Notes: generated from the sequence alone by a model not told the origin. A DNA stretch of 44,936 bases from an uncultured Bacillota bacterium (GCA_947073765.1 CAMTMZ010000020.1:1-44936), one strand, 5' to 3'. Numbered from the stretch's first letter, positions 1-8,512 are shown. A program made the numbers and translations.

Positions 1-327
1 AAAGCAAATGAAATGGAACAAAAACGGCTATAAACAAGCGGAAAATATGTAAAAAATATTGCCATGGCAGTTGGTAAAGATGAGGTCCCCAGTTTAAATC
101 TGGGTAGCAGGTCTATAAAAAACCGCTTAAATCGAGAGATTTATGCGGTTTTTCTTTGTTTATGTAACTTTGTTGGGTGGTTTAAAAATCTTAAAAGATC
201 TCGTTACCAGAAAAAAGGCTTTTTGCAAAAGATTTTGCAATTTTAGAAGGGGCTATGGGCTTCAAACCGTTGCGCTGCAAGAGTTTCCTGGTCTCCTACC
301 ATGCAAATTTCCTGCAACTGCCGGGGA
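1..327. other. Intergenic start of window, no gene recognised
   Basis: I see no convincing coding region here. A 5-bp stem with a 7-base loop at 88-104 (CCCAG / TTTAAAT / CTGGG) looks like a tRNA T-arm, but no partner for the acceptor strand and no CCA end follow, so I do not call a tRNA. It could be the remnant of an attachment site, since a recombinase fragment lies immediately to the right. A bidirectional terminator occupies 117-161. The stretch 162-327 shows nothing I can name. Confidence 0.5.
117..161 (+). terminator. Rho-independent terminator, probably bidirectional
   Basis: The stem AACCGC-T-TAAATC pairs with GATTTA-T-GCGGTT around a GAGA loop, with a single T/T mismatch. It is followed by TTTCTTTGTTT on the plus strand. 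A run of six A before the stem gives a U-run for the minus strand as well, so it can also stop transcription coming from the recombinase fragment. Confidence 0.85.
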
Positions 328-888
328 TTATGCAGAATAGGCCCGGTCAACGACTGCGGCGGCCTTGCTGATGGTCTCCCGGCCCTTGACATAGTAGCAC
401 AGGGTCATGGCTGAGGTGGTATGTCCTGCCGCCGCCTGTGCCAGTTTTATGTCCTTGGTCTGGTCATATAGGTCAGTGAGTACGGTAGTACGGAAGCGGA
501 TAGGCGTGATATTCTCGGAAAATCCCGTGTCCCGCTTGATACGATGACACATCTTCCGAACCTGGGGATAGGACAGCAGCCGTCTGCCGCCGAATACAAA
601 TTCGCACCCTTTGACCTGGGGAAGACGGGGAACCGCTAGGGCGGAAAGGCCGATAGTTCTGGCACTGCTCTGGGTCTTGGTGTCCTTGATTTCCGGCTGG
701 TTTCTGGTGGGGTGAGTCACGGCCCTGCAAATATATATTGCTTTGTTCTCCAGGTCAATGTCTGAGGCTTGAAGCCCCAGCACTTCCTCCAGGCGTAGGG
801 GGTGCAGGGCCTGGATTGCCAGATAGGCCCGGTCTATAGGGGCTTGAATATCGTTGATATGCTGGACCAGGAAGCGCATTTGTGCCAC
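328..888 (-). pseudogene. Tyrosine recombinase/integrase, N-terminally truncated
   Basis: The 186-residue product is the catalytic domain of a phage-type tyrosine integrase. Arg32 in HPLRLEEVLGL, a Lys in EIKDTKT (68/71), Arg131 in TPIRFRTT, His156 in AAGHTT and a Tyr at 165/166 in the YYVKG segment fit the active-site set. The TPxR form in place of HxxR is, from memory, usual in the Firmicutes phage integrases with this TTVLTDLYD signature. Family members are normally above 300 residues with an N-terminal SAM-like core-binding domain, and here that half is missing: plus-strand sequence leading to the next gene follows at once. I read it as a decayed remnant of an excised or degraded element. 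It faces the terminator at 117-161. Confidence 0.8.
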
Positions 889-925
889 CGTTGTAAATAT
901 TTCAGAAGATTAAACCAGCGGTTGA

Positions 926-955
926 TTGCCAAATTTGGGGTGTTCGGGGTAAAAT
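926..955 (+). promoter_or_regulatory. Putative promoter of the XRE regulator gene
   Basis: TTGCCA (926-931) and TAAAAT (950-955) are separated by 18 bases, placing a start site about 15 bases before the strong ribosome binding site AAAGGAGG. This is pattern recognition only. Confidence 0.45.
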
Positions 956-976
956 GGAGTCAAAGGAGGCGGTGAA

Positions 977-1927
977 ATGGACGCGGTGAAAACAGGCAGG
1001 CTGATTGTTCAGATTCGAAAAGAAAAGGAGATGACCCAGAAGGACCTGGGAGAGCGGCTGCATGTGTCAGTTCAGGCGGTCAGCAAATGGGAACGGGGTT
1101 TAAACAGTCCCGACATTGCCCTGCTGGAGCCGCTGGCGGAGGCACTGGAGATCACGGTTTCCGAGCTGCTGGCAGGCCGGCGGGGAGAGGAGCCTCGGGA
1201 GGAGCTGGTGCGGGATTCCCTGCGCTTTGGGATGGAACAGCTTGGACCTAAAATCAAAAGGTGGAGATGGCTGTTTGCTCTGGCTGCTTTGTCGCTGCTG
1301 ACGCTGGTAGTGTGCCTGGGCTATGTGTGGCTGAGGGACAACACCGACCTGCTGCCCCAGCGGGAGACAACGGTCGCGCCAGTGGGTGTGACAGACCGGG
1401 AGAGGATCATGGCAGCTGTCCTGAGCGAAGGAAAAAGCGGCCCGTATCTGTACGAGGCTGCCCTGGCGGACGATCTGTCCGCATGGACAATCCGGATGGA
1501 AGTGTGGGCAAACGGGAAATTGGAGGAAAGCAGACACCTTCTGGGGGCCTATGCGGGGGAGGAGAACTTGAGGGACTGGTCTTTACTGCCGAGAGAAAAA
1601 GCTGGAGCAAGCGCGCAGGCCGGCCCACGGAAGCAGCTGCTGGCGCTCTCCCTGACGCCGGAATGGGCGGAGAATCCTGGGGACGCCAGCCTGGGATATA
1701 CGCTGTGCTTCGATGGCTGGACGGCCAGCGATACCATTGAGCATGTCCCCTATATGACCAGCGGCTGGATGATTTCTGATCTGAAGGAAAAGACAAGCGT
1801 GGACTCGGAGGAAGGCGTAACCCTGCTGGTGTTGAGCGTTGACGGCCAGGATGGGAGATACCATAGATGGGGAACCACAAGTCCGGAGGGATCGGCCTTT
1901 CTGGTTTTTAAGCTGTACTGTAGATAA
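977..1927 (+). CDS. Membrane-anchored XRE-family transcriptional regulator
   Basis: The 316-residue protein begins with a Cro/C1-type helix-turn-helix (residues about 8-62; MTQKDLGERL followed by VSVQAVSKWERG). One hydrophobic membrane span follows at about 95-117 (WLFALAALSLLTLVVCLGYVWL), then a roughly 195-residue C-terminal part that would lie outside the cell. That part has no signature I recognise. The layout, cytoplasmic DNA-binding head plus external domain, resembles regulators that sense envelope conditions through the membrane. The start is well placed behind AAAGGAGGCGGTGAA. The target is unknown; the cysteine-rich protein gene lies about 100 bases downstream on the same strand and could be co-transcribed. 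Confidence 0.8.
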   Translation: MDAVKTGRLIVQIRKEKEMTQKDLGERLHVSVQAVSKWERGLNSPDIALLEPLAEALEITVSELLAGRRGEEPREELVRDSLRFGMEQLGPKIKRWRWLFALAALSLLTLVVCLGYVWLRDNTDLLPQRETTVAPVGVTDRERIMAAVLSEGKSGPYLYEAALADDLSAWTIRMEVWANGKLEESRHLLGAYAGEENLRDWSLLPREKAGASAQAGPRKQLLALSLTPEWAENPGDASLGYTLCFDGWTASDTIEHVPYMTSGWMISDLKEKTSVDSEEGVTLLVLSVDGQDGRYHRWGTTSPEGSAFLVFKLYCR

Positions 1928-2030
1928 ACGCCGCGGCGGAAAGCCTGGAAACAGCCTGTATCCCGAGGGACGCCGCCGGCTTGGATGCTGTGGAACAGGA
2001 GCCTGTCCTGCGTAAAAGGAGTGAAAGCAT

Positions 2031-2318
2031 TTGAAAGAAGACAAAAAATGCGCATATTTCTCCCACCGGGAGTGTGAATATTTTCCCTGCCACCTGGGGG
2101 CGGATCCAGAGAACTTTAACTGCCTGTTCTGCTACTGCCCCCTCTATCTGCTGGGGGACAGGTGCGGAGGCAGCTTTGTGATTCATTCCGATGGACGCAA
2201 GGACTGCAGCGGGTGCCTGTATCCCCACCGGCGGGAAAACTATGAAGAGATCCTTGGCAGATATGACGAGATCACGAAAGCGATGCCCGGCAGGGGGAAA
2301 ACAAAATCCATTGGCTGA
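2031..2318 (+). CDS. Cysteine-rich small-domain protein
   Basis: This 95-residue protein matches what I remember of the Pfam cysteine-rich small domain (PF04071): YFSHRECEYFPCH, NCLFCYCPLY, GDRCGG and DCSGCLYPHRRENY supply nine cysteines and several histidines, the spacing of a metal-binding fold. Members often sit near cobalamin-related genes, but none is seen here. The start is TTG at 2031, chosen because AAAAGGAG lies about 8 bases upstream and homologues begin with this short charged segment. A hairpin at 2349-2378 closes the transcript. The molecular role is unknown. Confidence 0.8.
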   Translation: MKEDKKCAYFSHRECEYFPCHLGADPENFNCLFCYCPLYLLGDRCGGSFVIHSDGRKDCSGCLYPHRRENYEEILGRYDEITKAMPGRGKTKSIG

Positions 2319-2348
2319 AAATGTGTTAAAATTCGAAAAGGGCAAGAA

Positions 2349-2378
2349 AGAGCCGGCGTTGTGGTAAACGCCGGCTCT
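2349..2378. terminator. Perfect 12-bp hairpin between convergent genes
   Basis: AGAGCCGGCGTT pairs perfectly with AACGCCGGCTCT around GTGGTA. There is no U-run on the plus side. On the minus side the stem is followed by TTCTTGCCCTTTTC, so it fits best as the terminator of the M28 peptidase gene, though it may serve both directions. Confidence 0.65.
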
Positions 2379-2528
2379 CCTCTGAATGGAGTTGGAAAAA
2401 CCGCTCAAATCCGGTAGAATTGTCCCCGCAATAGCAGCTCTGTAGCCATATGACAATTTCTCTCATATTTCTCTCTTGACGGGAAAGAGCTGTGACATCT
2501 ATCATGGTAAAGTGAAAAAGAATATGTG

Positions 2529-3464
2529 CTATTGCCCGATGAGCCGCTCGGCCGCGCCTAGAATACATTCGCCGGTGACGGCGCCCGCGTCAAAGTCCAT
2601 GGTCTCGGGCACATCGGTGGGCAGGTGGTACTCCGGGGGAACTGTGATCAGGCCGTCCTGGTCAAGAAAGCGCCAGCTGATGTTGGCCGCCTCAATACCG
2701 GCCTGGTGGAAAATGACATGGTCGCTCATTCCTCTGTGGAAGAGGGGGAGTGGATCACCTCGATAGAGCGCCTCATAGGCCTGGCTGAGAGCGCGGGAGG
2801 CCAGGTTGGGCAGGGGCTCCAGGAAATTGCCCTCCTGATAAGCTCCGTCCGTGACACCGCCCAGCGTTCCGCAGGTGAGGATAGAGCCAGGGCCGGGAGA
2901 GGCGGCGCTGTTTTCCATGTTGAAGACGGCCAGGTGACGAATCCGCTCCTCTTCGGCAAGCCCATTTACATAGGCGGAGGCCCCGTGATAGCCGTTTTCC
3001 TCTGAGCCCAGGAACAGCAGGCGGATCTCTCCTTTCAGCGATTCCCGCTCCGGGCCCAGATAACGGGCCAGCTCCAGCAGGACGGCTACGGAGGACGCGT
3101 TGTCCCGGGCGCCGGGGGAGCCCTCCACGCTGTCGTAGTGAGCCATGACGCAGAGAATGGGGCCCTCTGAGCCCGGGTTGCATGTGGCGATAAGATTTTC
3201 GCTGGTCAGCTCAAACAGGCCGTGAAACGGAATCCGCGCAAGGCTACCCGTCTGGCTGGAAAAACCCATGGCTTCCAGCTGTTCCTCCAGCCAGTTACAG
3301 GCGGCGCGCTCCTTCTCCGTTCCGGTAGGGCGGTCGCCAATTTCCAGGCAGAGATATTCTGTATGTGCCCGGATACGCTCAGCGTCCAAGTTGTGGGGAG
3401 CGCTGGATTTGGCGCAGCTGGCCAAGAGAATGGATACTGCGACGCAGATGAGAAACCGCTTCAA
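2529..3464 (-). CDS. M28-family zinc peptidase lipoprotein
   Basis: The 311-residue protein starts with a lipoprotein signal peptide (MKRFLICVAVSILLAS-Cys17) and continues as an M28 aminopeptidase-type domain. Zinc-site motifs are visible in order: VMAHYDSVEGS (His and Asp), GARDNASS (bridging Asp), GSEENGYHGA (catalytic and ligand Glu) and SDHVIFHQ near the C-terminus (His). It should trim peptides at the outer face of the membrane. I chose TTG at 3464: the frame is open further upstream, but the signal peptide starts exactly there, GGGGGCGAG precedes it, and a promoter at 3498-3526 excludes earlier starts. It is divergent from pgsB, so the two share a 130-base upstream region. Confidence 0.85.
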   Translation of the reverse strand: MKRFLICVAVSILLASCAKSSAPHNLDAERIRAHTEYLCLEIGDRPTGTEKERAACNWLEEQLEAMGFSSQTGSLARIPFHGLFELTSENLIATCNPGSEGPILCVMAHYDSVEGSPGARDNASSVAVLLELARYLGPERESLKGEIRLLFLGSEENGYHGASAYVNGLAEEERIRHLAVFNMENSAASPGPGSILTCGTLGGVTDGAYQEGNFLEPLPNLASRALSQAYEALYRGDPLPLFHRGMSDHVIFHQAGIEAANISWRFLDQDGLITVPPEYHLPTDVPETMDFDAGAVTGECILGAAERLIGQ

Positions 3465-3497
3465 ATGTCTCGCCCCCAGTGTTGATATTGTGTTTTT

Positions 3498-3526
3498 ACT
3501 ATATCGGACGGCCTGGAGAAAATCAA
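3498..3526 (-). promoter_or_regulatory. Promoter of the M28 peptidase gene
   Basis: Read on the minus strand, TTGATT and TATAGT are separated by exactly 17 bases. The predicted start lies about 25 bases before the TTG start codon at 3464. Confidence 0.7.
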
Positions 3527-3550
3527 GAGGCGGCATGGGGATACAGGTTA

Positions 3551-3563
3551 TTCTCATATTTAT
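3551..3563 (+). promoter_or_regulatory. Candidate regulatory word shared by pgsB and ggt upstream regions
   Basis: TTCTCATATTTAT lies 33 bases before the pgsB start. The identical 13 bases occur on the opposite strand at 9334-9346, directly upstream of the -35 box of the gamma-glutamyltransferase operon. A protein binding site shared by the two halves of the locus is a reasonable inference; an AT-rich coincidence cannot be ruled out. Confidence 0.4.
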
Positions 3564-3595
3564 CTCAAAGATCCTGTGAAAAAGGAGAGAGAACG

Positions 3596-4720
3596 GTGTC
3601 TGGATTGATTTTGGTGCTGGCGCTGGCCTGGCTGGGCTGCTTACTGGCGGAGGCCAGGCAGGTGGCGAAGGCCCGCGGGCAGATTGTCCATGTGGTCCAC
3701 GTCAACGGCACCCGGGGCAAGTCCACTGTATGCCGGATGATTGAGGCCGGCCTGCGGGCGGGAGGTCTGCGGGTTTTCTGCAAGACCACAGGCACTGACC
3801 CCATGACCATTGACGTGGAGGGCAGGGAAGAGCCGATTCGCCGCCGGGGCAGGGCCAATATCAAGGAGCAGGTCGCAATTCTCAGGCGGGCGGCGGCCCA
3901 GGAGGCCCAGGTTCTGGTGGTGGAGTGCATGGCGGTGCAGCCGGAGTTCCAACGCGCTGCCCAGCGGGACATTCTCAAGGCGGATATTGGGGTTATCACC
4001 AATGTCCGGCGGGACCACACGGATGTGATGGGAGAGACGCTGCCCCAGATTTGTGATGCCCTGTGCGAAACGATTCCGGAGTGTGGGACGCTGTTTACGG
4101 CGGAGGAGGGGCAGCTTGCGCGGATGACGGCGCGGGCCGGCAGGCTGAACTGTAAGATTCACCCAGTTCGGCCCCGGGGAGACGAGCCGGCCCTGGACTT
4201 TGCTGAGAACACCGCGCTGGCCCTGGCGGTGTGCCAATATTTGGGGGTGGACCGGAACATCGCCCTGCGGGGGATGGAGCACTTCAGGCGGGACCCCTAT
4301 GCGCTGTCGCTTTACCGGCTGGGACAGGGTGTGTTTGTCAACGGGCTGTCTGTCAACGATGTCCAGTCCACCTGCATGGTGTGGAGCGTGATAGAGGAAC
4401 AATACGGTTTGGAGGGCCGGGAGCTGATCCTCCTGGTCAACAACCGCCCGGACCGGGGCAGCCGTACGGTGGATATGCTGTCGGTATGTTTGGAGCTGAA
4501 GCCTGCTCAGGTGTGGCTGATGGGGGCGGCCCAGGTTTACATGAAACACAGGCTGGAAGGCCGGCTGCCCGAGTGCCGTGTTCGCAGAGTGAGAAGTCTG
4601 AAGGAGATTGCCTCCGGAGCCCTGGGGGAAAATCAAGTGGTGTTTGCGGTGGGAAATGTGGCCAATGGAGGCCGGGAGCTGATGGCTTGGGTGAGAGAGG
4701 AGGGGACACCGTTTGTATAG
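3596..4720 (+). CDS. pgsB: Poly-gamma-glutamate synthase PgsB/CapB
   Basis: PgsB is the ATP-dependent amide ligase that extends poly-gamma-glutamate, a Mur-ligase relative acting at the membrane with PgsC. The 374-residue product has a short hydrophobic N-terminus (LILVLALAWLGCLLA), then VVHVNGTRGKST with the P-loop at 38-44. CapB-type signatures follow: KTTGTDP, RRRGRANIKEQ, LVVECMAVQPE, ITNVRRDHTDVMG and, near the end, NNRPDRGSRT. It is slightly shorter than PgsB of Bacillus subtilis (393) and CapB of B. anthracis (464). I chose GTG at 3596 because AAGGAGAG lies just upstream and the family's hydrophobic N-terminus begins there; the frame is open to 3479. The stop overlaps the start of pgsC, implying translational coupling. 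No PgsA/CapA partner is found in the window. Confidence 0.93.
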   Translation: MSGLILVLALAWLGCLLAEARQVAKARGQIVHVVHVNGTRGKSTVCRMIEAGLRAGGLRVFCKTTGTDPMTIDVEGREEPIRRRGRANIKEQVAILRRAAAQEAQVLVVECMAVQPEFQRAAQRDILKADIGVITNVRRDHTDVMGETLPQICDALCETIPECGTLFTAEEGQLARMTARAGRLNCKIHPVRPRGDEPALDFAENTALALAVCQYLGVDRNIALRGMEHFRRDPYALSLYRLGQGVFVNGLSVNDVQSTCMVWSVIEEQYGLEGRELILLVNNRPDRGSRTVDMLSVCLELKPAQVWLMGAAQVYMKHRLEGRLPECRVRRVRSLKEIASGALGENQVVFAVGNVANGGRELMAWVREEGTPFV

Positions 4721-5141
4721 CCAAATTATTCTGGCTGGAGTGCTGGTCAGCCTCCTGTTCACGGAGCTCACCGGCCTGTCCGCCGGACTGATTGTCCCCG
4801 GGTATCTGGCGCTCAGCCTTCACTCACCCCTGCGCCTGGCATATACGCTGCTGATTTCCGCGGCGGCTATGGCGATTTGCAGGCTGCTGTCCCAGGCGGT
4901 TATCCTATATGGACGGCGGCGGTTTGTCATGCTGCTGATATTGACCTTTCTGTTGGACGCCGCCGCGGCCCGCACCGGGCTGCTGCCCATTCGGATCAAT
5001 GCGGTGGGCCTTCTGATCCCCGGAATCATTGCGCGGGAGATGGACCGCCAGGGATTTTGGGACACGTTGCTCAGCCTGGCGGCTGCCACCGCGGTGCTGG
5101 TGCTGCTGCTGTTGCTGGCGGGTCAAAATATTCTGGCATAG
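4713..5141 (+). CDS. pgsC: Poly-gamma-glutamate synthesis membrane protein PgsC/CapC
   Basis: PgsC is the small integral membrane partner of PgsB in polyglutamate polymerisation. The 142-residue protein is close to the usual 149 and very hydrophobic, with about four membrane spans. Family hallmarks are FTELTGLSAGLIVPGYLAL at the N-terminus and INAVGLLIPGIIAREMDRQG in the second half. The start is TTG at 4713, inside the last codons of pgsB, supported by GAGAGGAGGGG 9-19 bases upstream and by the expected N-terminal alignment. It is followed after 18 bases by the PgsW-like gene. Confidence 0.92.
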   Translation: MYSQIILAGVLVSLLFTELTGLSAGLIVPGYLALSLHSPLRLAYTLLISAAAMAICRLLSQAVILYGRRRFVMLLILTFLLDAAAARTGLLPIRINAVGLLIPGIIAREMDRQGFWDTLLSLAAATAVLVLLLLLAGQNILA

Positions 5142-5159
5142 CTCAAGGGAGGGACAGGG

Positions 5160-7082
5160 ATGAGAAAGATCTCCCGCAGGTGGATCGCCGCCGCGGTGGC
5201 GGTGCTGATCATGTCCGCTGCCCTGACCATTGCCGGGGCAGGGAAGGTGCGGGTGCCGGACTATGACCAGAAGCTGGCGGCGGCACAGCTGATGCAGGCG
5301 TGTATGGACCGCATTAAGGAGTATAAGCGGGAAGCGGGCCTGGCTGTTTCAGGGGAGGATATTCATAACACAGGGCTGATTGGCGCGCCGTACACCATGG
5401 TGACCACCACCATTGGCGTGTTGGAGGCCAAGCGCACCACAGCCAATCCCGATATGGCGGCAATGGCCGTCCAGCTGCTGAAAGAAGCGGGGGTATCGCC
5501 GGGAGACCGGGTAGGAGCCGCCTTCTCCGGCTCCTTTCCCGGGCTGAACCTGGCGGTGCTGTCGGCCTGCCAGGTGATGGAGGTAGAGCTGGTCTATATC
5601 TGTTCTGCTGGCGCTTCCACCTATGGAGCAAACCAGCCGGAACTCACATTTCCGGAGATGGCGCAGCGTCTGGTGGAGGACGGCCTGCTTTTCCAGGAAG
5701 GGGCTGCGGTGTCCATGGGCGGTGATTTTGACTGCGGCATGGAGATGGAGCCCGGTTTGCGGGATGATATACTGGCCCGGCTGCGTACGCTGGGACCGGA
5801 GGTGATTTGGGAGGAGGATTTTCAGAAAAATCTCTCCCTCCGCCGGGAATATTACGAAAAAGAGGGCCCCATATGCTGTTTTATCGGTGTGGGAGGCAGC
5901 ATTACCACACTGGGGCTGGCGGAGGACCAGCTGGACTGGGGAGTAACGCCGCCCGGTACCATCCAGAAAATCACGAAAAACAGCGGATTGATGGAGATTT
6001 TCAACTATGAGGGCCGGCCGGTGATTCATTTGCTGAACATCAAGGAGCTGGCGGCGGGCTATGGACTGGCCTATGACCCGCATCGGCTCCCCCACCCAGG
6101 GGAGAGCGCCGTCTATTTTACGACCCGGTATCCACGCTGGTGGGCAGCTGGGGGTTTGGCCGCTGCGGCTGGGCTGCTTTTGTGGGGACGCCGAAAGGGC
6201 AGGGAGACGGCGGCGTTGCTGTGCATGCTGCTTCTGATGGCGGGATGCGGAGGCAAAGAGTTGGGAGGCGAGGCGTGCGTTGAGCCGCCTGCCGCTTCCG
6301 GCCAGGCGGAGCCTTTGACGCCGCGGGAGGGATTTTCGCCGGAGCTGCTGCCCGGAGCGGAGACAGATCCGGGAGACTGGACTTTGGCGGATTTTCCGGG
6401 AATACTGGAAGGAACCCCCGCGGATCGGGCTGAGTATGTCCTGATGGAGGGAACTGAGCTGGAGAACACCGTTTTGGTTTTGCGGGGAGAAGAGGAGGGC
6501 CCCGCCATCTATCTGGTGGCCGGGGTGCATGGAGATGAGACGGCGGGGTGGATGGCGGGGAATCTGCTGAAGGATGCCCCTTTAAGGGGGGGAACGCTCT
6601 ATATCCTCAGCCCCGCCAATCCCTACGGGGCGGAGCACGACCAGCGCAACACGGCGTCTGACCGGGATATGAACCGGAATTTTCCGGGAGATCCCCAGGG
6701 CTGGGACGCCGAGCAGATGGCCGCCGCTGTCTTTGAGGATATCCGGGATAAGGCCCCGGACCTGGTGCTGGACCTGCACGAGGCCAGGGTACACCAGGGG
6801 GAGCGGGACAACCTGGGCAATTCTGTCATTTGTCAGTCTTTGGACGAGATAGGGGATCTGGTGATACAGCTGACGCTGAGCAGTGAAGGGGGAGCGCTGT
6901 GCGCCTCGCCCATTACCCTGTATGGCTCTCCGCCGCCAGGGAGCGTCAACCGGGTGGTAACTTTGGAGCTGGGCATTCCTGTCATTACAGTGGAGACATG
7001 CCGGGAAGAGAGCCTGGCGCAGCGGGTGCGCAATCAGCTGGAGCTGGTGGAGTTTGTGCTGATGTATTATGGGCTGAGGTAG
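5160..7082 (+). CDS. PgsW-like PGA-system protein fused to an M14/AstE-type lipoprotein hydrolase
   Basis: Residues 1-335 match the protein family annotated as poly-gamma-glutamate system protein (PgsW), as I remember it: an N-terminal membrane anchor (WIAAAVAVLIMSAALTIAG), then a periplasm-type domain with TTTIGVLEAKRTTANPD, FSGSFPGLNLA and FIGVGGSITTLG. A membrane span follows (WWAAGGLAAAAGLLLWG). The next residues, GRRKGRETAALLCMLLLMAGC, look like a complete lipoprotein signal peptide with its lipobox Cys at 363. From about 410 comes a zinc carboxypeptidase/succinylglutamate-desuccinylase-like domain: H457-x-x-E460 (GVHGDET), DRDMNRNFPG and H540 (LDLHEA). I infer a fusion of two neighbouring genes through the second gene's signal peptide. 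The enzyme half probably hydrolyses a glutamyl amide. SD GGGAGGGACAGGG precedes the ATG. Family assignment of the first half is from memory; the fusion itself is read directly. Confidence 0.8.
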   Translation: MRKISRRWIAAAVAVLIMSAALTIAGAGKVRVPDYDQKLAAAQLMQACMDRIKEYKREAGLAVSGEDIHNTGLIGAPYTMVTTTIGVLEAKRTTANPDMAAMAVQLLKEAGVSPGDRVGAAFSGSFPGLNLAVLSACQVMEVELVYICSAGASTYGANQPELTFPEMAQRLVEDGLLFQEGAAVSMGGDFDCGMEMEPGLRDDILARLRTLGPEVIWEEDFQKNLSLRREYYEKEGPICCFIGVGGSITTLGLAEDQLDWGVTPPGTIQKITKNSGLMEIFNYEGRPVIHLLNIKELAAGYGLAYDPHRLPHPGESAVYFTTRYPRWWAAGGLAAAAGLLLWGRRKGRETAALLCMLLLMAGCGGKELGGEACVEPPAASGQAEPLTPREGFSPELLPGAETDPGDWTLADFPGILEGTPADRAEYVLMEGTELENTVLVLRGEEEGPAIYLVAGVHGDETAGWMAGNLLKDAPLRGGTLYILSPANPYGAEHDQRNTASDRDMNRNFPGDPQGWDAEQMAAAVFEDIRDKAPDLVLDLHEARVHQGERDNLGNSVICQSLDEIGDLVIQLTLSSEGGALCASPITLYGSPPPGSVNRVVTLELGIPVITVETCREESLAQRVRNQLELVEFVLMYYGLR

Positions 7083-7099
7083 AGGAGGGAGAGAGGAGC

Positions 7100-8512
7100 A
7101 TGACGAAGACGCCATTTCCGCCTTTACGGATTAAGTCGGTGGACGCCAAGGAGCTGGCCATTGGCGGAGGGCTGGTGCTGCTCAGCTTTCTGATGCCCCT
7201 GGTTTTCAATGTGGACAACTTTCTGGTGCTGCGGTCATTGAGCAGGGCGCTGTTTCACGGGGAGAAGACTGATTTAATGGTGGCCGCGATACAGCTCGTG
7301 GCGCTGAATTCGGTCCGGGGGATTCCTCACTACGTGGGAGCCTATTTTATCGGTGAATCGATTGATATCCGCTGGGGAGAGAAAAGCGCGTGGTTTATCA
7401 ATTCTATAATTATTATTCTCACGCTGCAGGTAACCTACTGGGGCATTGAGGAGCTCCACAATATACACTACGATTTTGGCCTGCCCGCGATTCTGGTGTG
7501 TACCTTTGTGCTGGTTTTTCGGCGGTTGGATTACCAGTATATTGCCCTGCACAAAAAATCCCTGCTGATTGTATTATTTTTGGCCAGCTTTCAATTTCTG
7601 GACATTATGCCCGCCTTGCGGGGGATGCCTGTGGGCCGGGGGGAGACGTCCTGGGACATCAAGCAGGCCGCCGACGTGCTGGAGGGCGAGACGGTGCTCA
7701 ATGCTCTGGCGCTGGTGGGAGCCATGTTGTTTTTGCTGTTTGGTCTGCTGATTTTGTTTCAGCTGAAGGATGAAAACACCCTGCGGGAGCTGAGCCTGCT
7801 GCGAGAGCAAAACCAGGCCATCCGCACGCAGGCCCAGCTGAATGAGATGAAAAACCGCACCTATCAGGAGGTGCAGTACCTGGTGCACGACCTGAAATCC
7901 CCGCTTACCGCTGTTCAGACTTTGGTGGGAGTAATTAAGATGGAGTGCGAGATGGAGAAGCGCACGAAGGATGTGGAGTACCTCACCCGCATTGAGGGGG
8001 CGGTGGAGCAGATGAGCGGGATGATCTCTGACATCCTGTATGAGGATCAGCATACGCTGCTTTCCACCCAATCTCTTCTGGGGGTAGCCCTGTCACAGAG
8101 CTCAGTTTCAGACTACGCCCTGTATATCCGCGTGGATAACCAGGTGCCGGAGGCGCTGGTCAGCGCGAATCGGATTCTCTTTCCCAGGGCGTTGGTGAAT
8201 CTGATGCAGAACTCTGCGCAGGCGATTCCGGAGGGCCGGGAACCGGAGATTTGGCTGAGGGTGATACGGAAGGAGGAGCCGGATGGAAATAAGATTATTT
8301 TTACGGTCTCAGACAACGGGAAGGGGATCAAGGAGGAGACAAGGCGGGAGATTTGGGACAAGGGTGTGTCCGGAAGGAAGTCCAGCGGACTGGGGCTGGC
8401 TTTTGTAAGCAGTGTGGTGGAGAAAATGGACGGAGAGATCCGTGTGGACAGCACAGCGGAGGTAGGGGCCGCGATCTCTATTGTTGTGTTGGAGGGAGGC
8501 GGGAAGAGATGA
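7100..8512 (+). CDS. Sensor histidine kinase of the PGA locus
   Basis: The 470-residue kinase has an unusual all-membrane sensor: about six hydrophobic spans in residues 15-225 and no sizeable extracellular loop or PAS domain. A coiled linker then leads to the phosphoacceptor His263 in YLVHDLKSPLT. ATPase boxes follow: NLMQNSAQAI (N), SDNGKGI (G1) and SGLGLAFV (G2). ATG at 7100 is chosen from GAGAGAGGAGC just before it and because upstream codons lie inside the preceding gene. The stop overlaps the response regulator start (ATGA), so the two form one unit with the PGA synthesis genes. I infer that it senses a membrane-proximal signal, perhaps polymer or its breakdown products, and controls this locus. 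Confidence 0.9.
   Translation: MTKTPFPPLRIKSVDAKELAIGGGLVLLSFLMPLVFNVDNFLVLRSLSRALFHGEKTDLMVAAIQLVALNSVRGIPHYVGAYFIGESIDIRWGEKSAWFINSIIIILTLQVTYWGIEELHNIHYDFGLPAILVCTFVLVFRRLDYQYIALHKKSLLIVLFLASFQFLDIMPALRGMPVGRGETSWDIKQAADVLEGETVLNALALVGAMLFLLFGLLILFQLKDENTLRELSLLREQNQAIRTQAQLNEMKNRTYQEVQYLVHDLKSPLTAVQTLVGVIKMECEMEKRTKDVEYLTRIEGAVEQMSGMISDILYEDQHTLLSTQSLLGVALSQSSVSDYALYIRVDNQVPEALVSANRILFPRALVNLMQNSAQAIPEGREPEIWLRVIRKEEPDGNKIIFTVSDNGKGIKEETRREIWDKGVSGRKSSGLGLAFVSSVVEKMDGEIRVDSTAEVGAAISIVVLEGGGKR

Noticed and set aside
88-115. tRNA 3' end (T-arm-like CCCAG/TTTAAAT/CTGGG)
   Set aside because: No CCA, no acceptor partner and no anticodon arm upstream; the loop also deviates from TTCRANY.
64-340. 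Small plus-strand frames of 60-65 codons at the left edge
   Set aside because: They run through the terminator, lack ribosome binding sites and show no protein-like composition.
1928-2030. Cobalamin riboswitch before the cysteine-rich gene
   Set aside because: The spacer is only about 100 bases and lacks the B12-box-like conserved text; its inverted repeats are short.
2476-2510. Plus-strand promoter (TTGACG-N18-TATCAT) after the cysteine-rich gene
   Set aside because: It would only transcribe antisense into the M28 peptidase gene; no downstream plus-strand gene before 3596 needs it. Kept only as an unproven antisense possibility.
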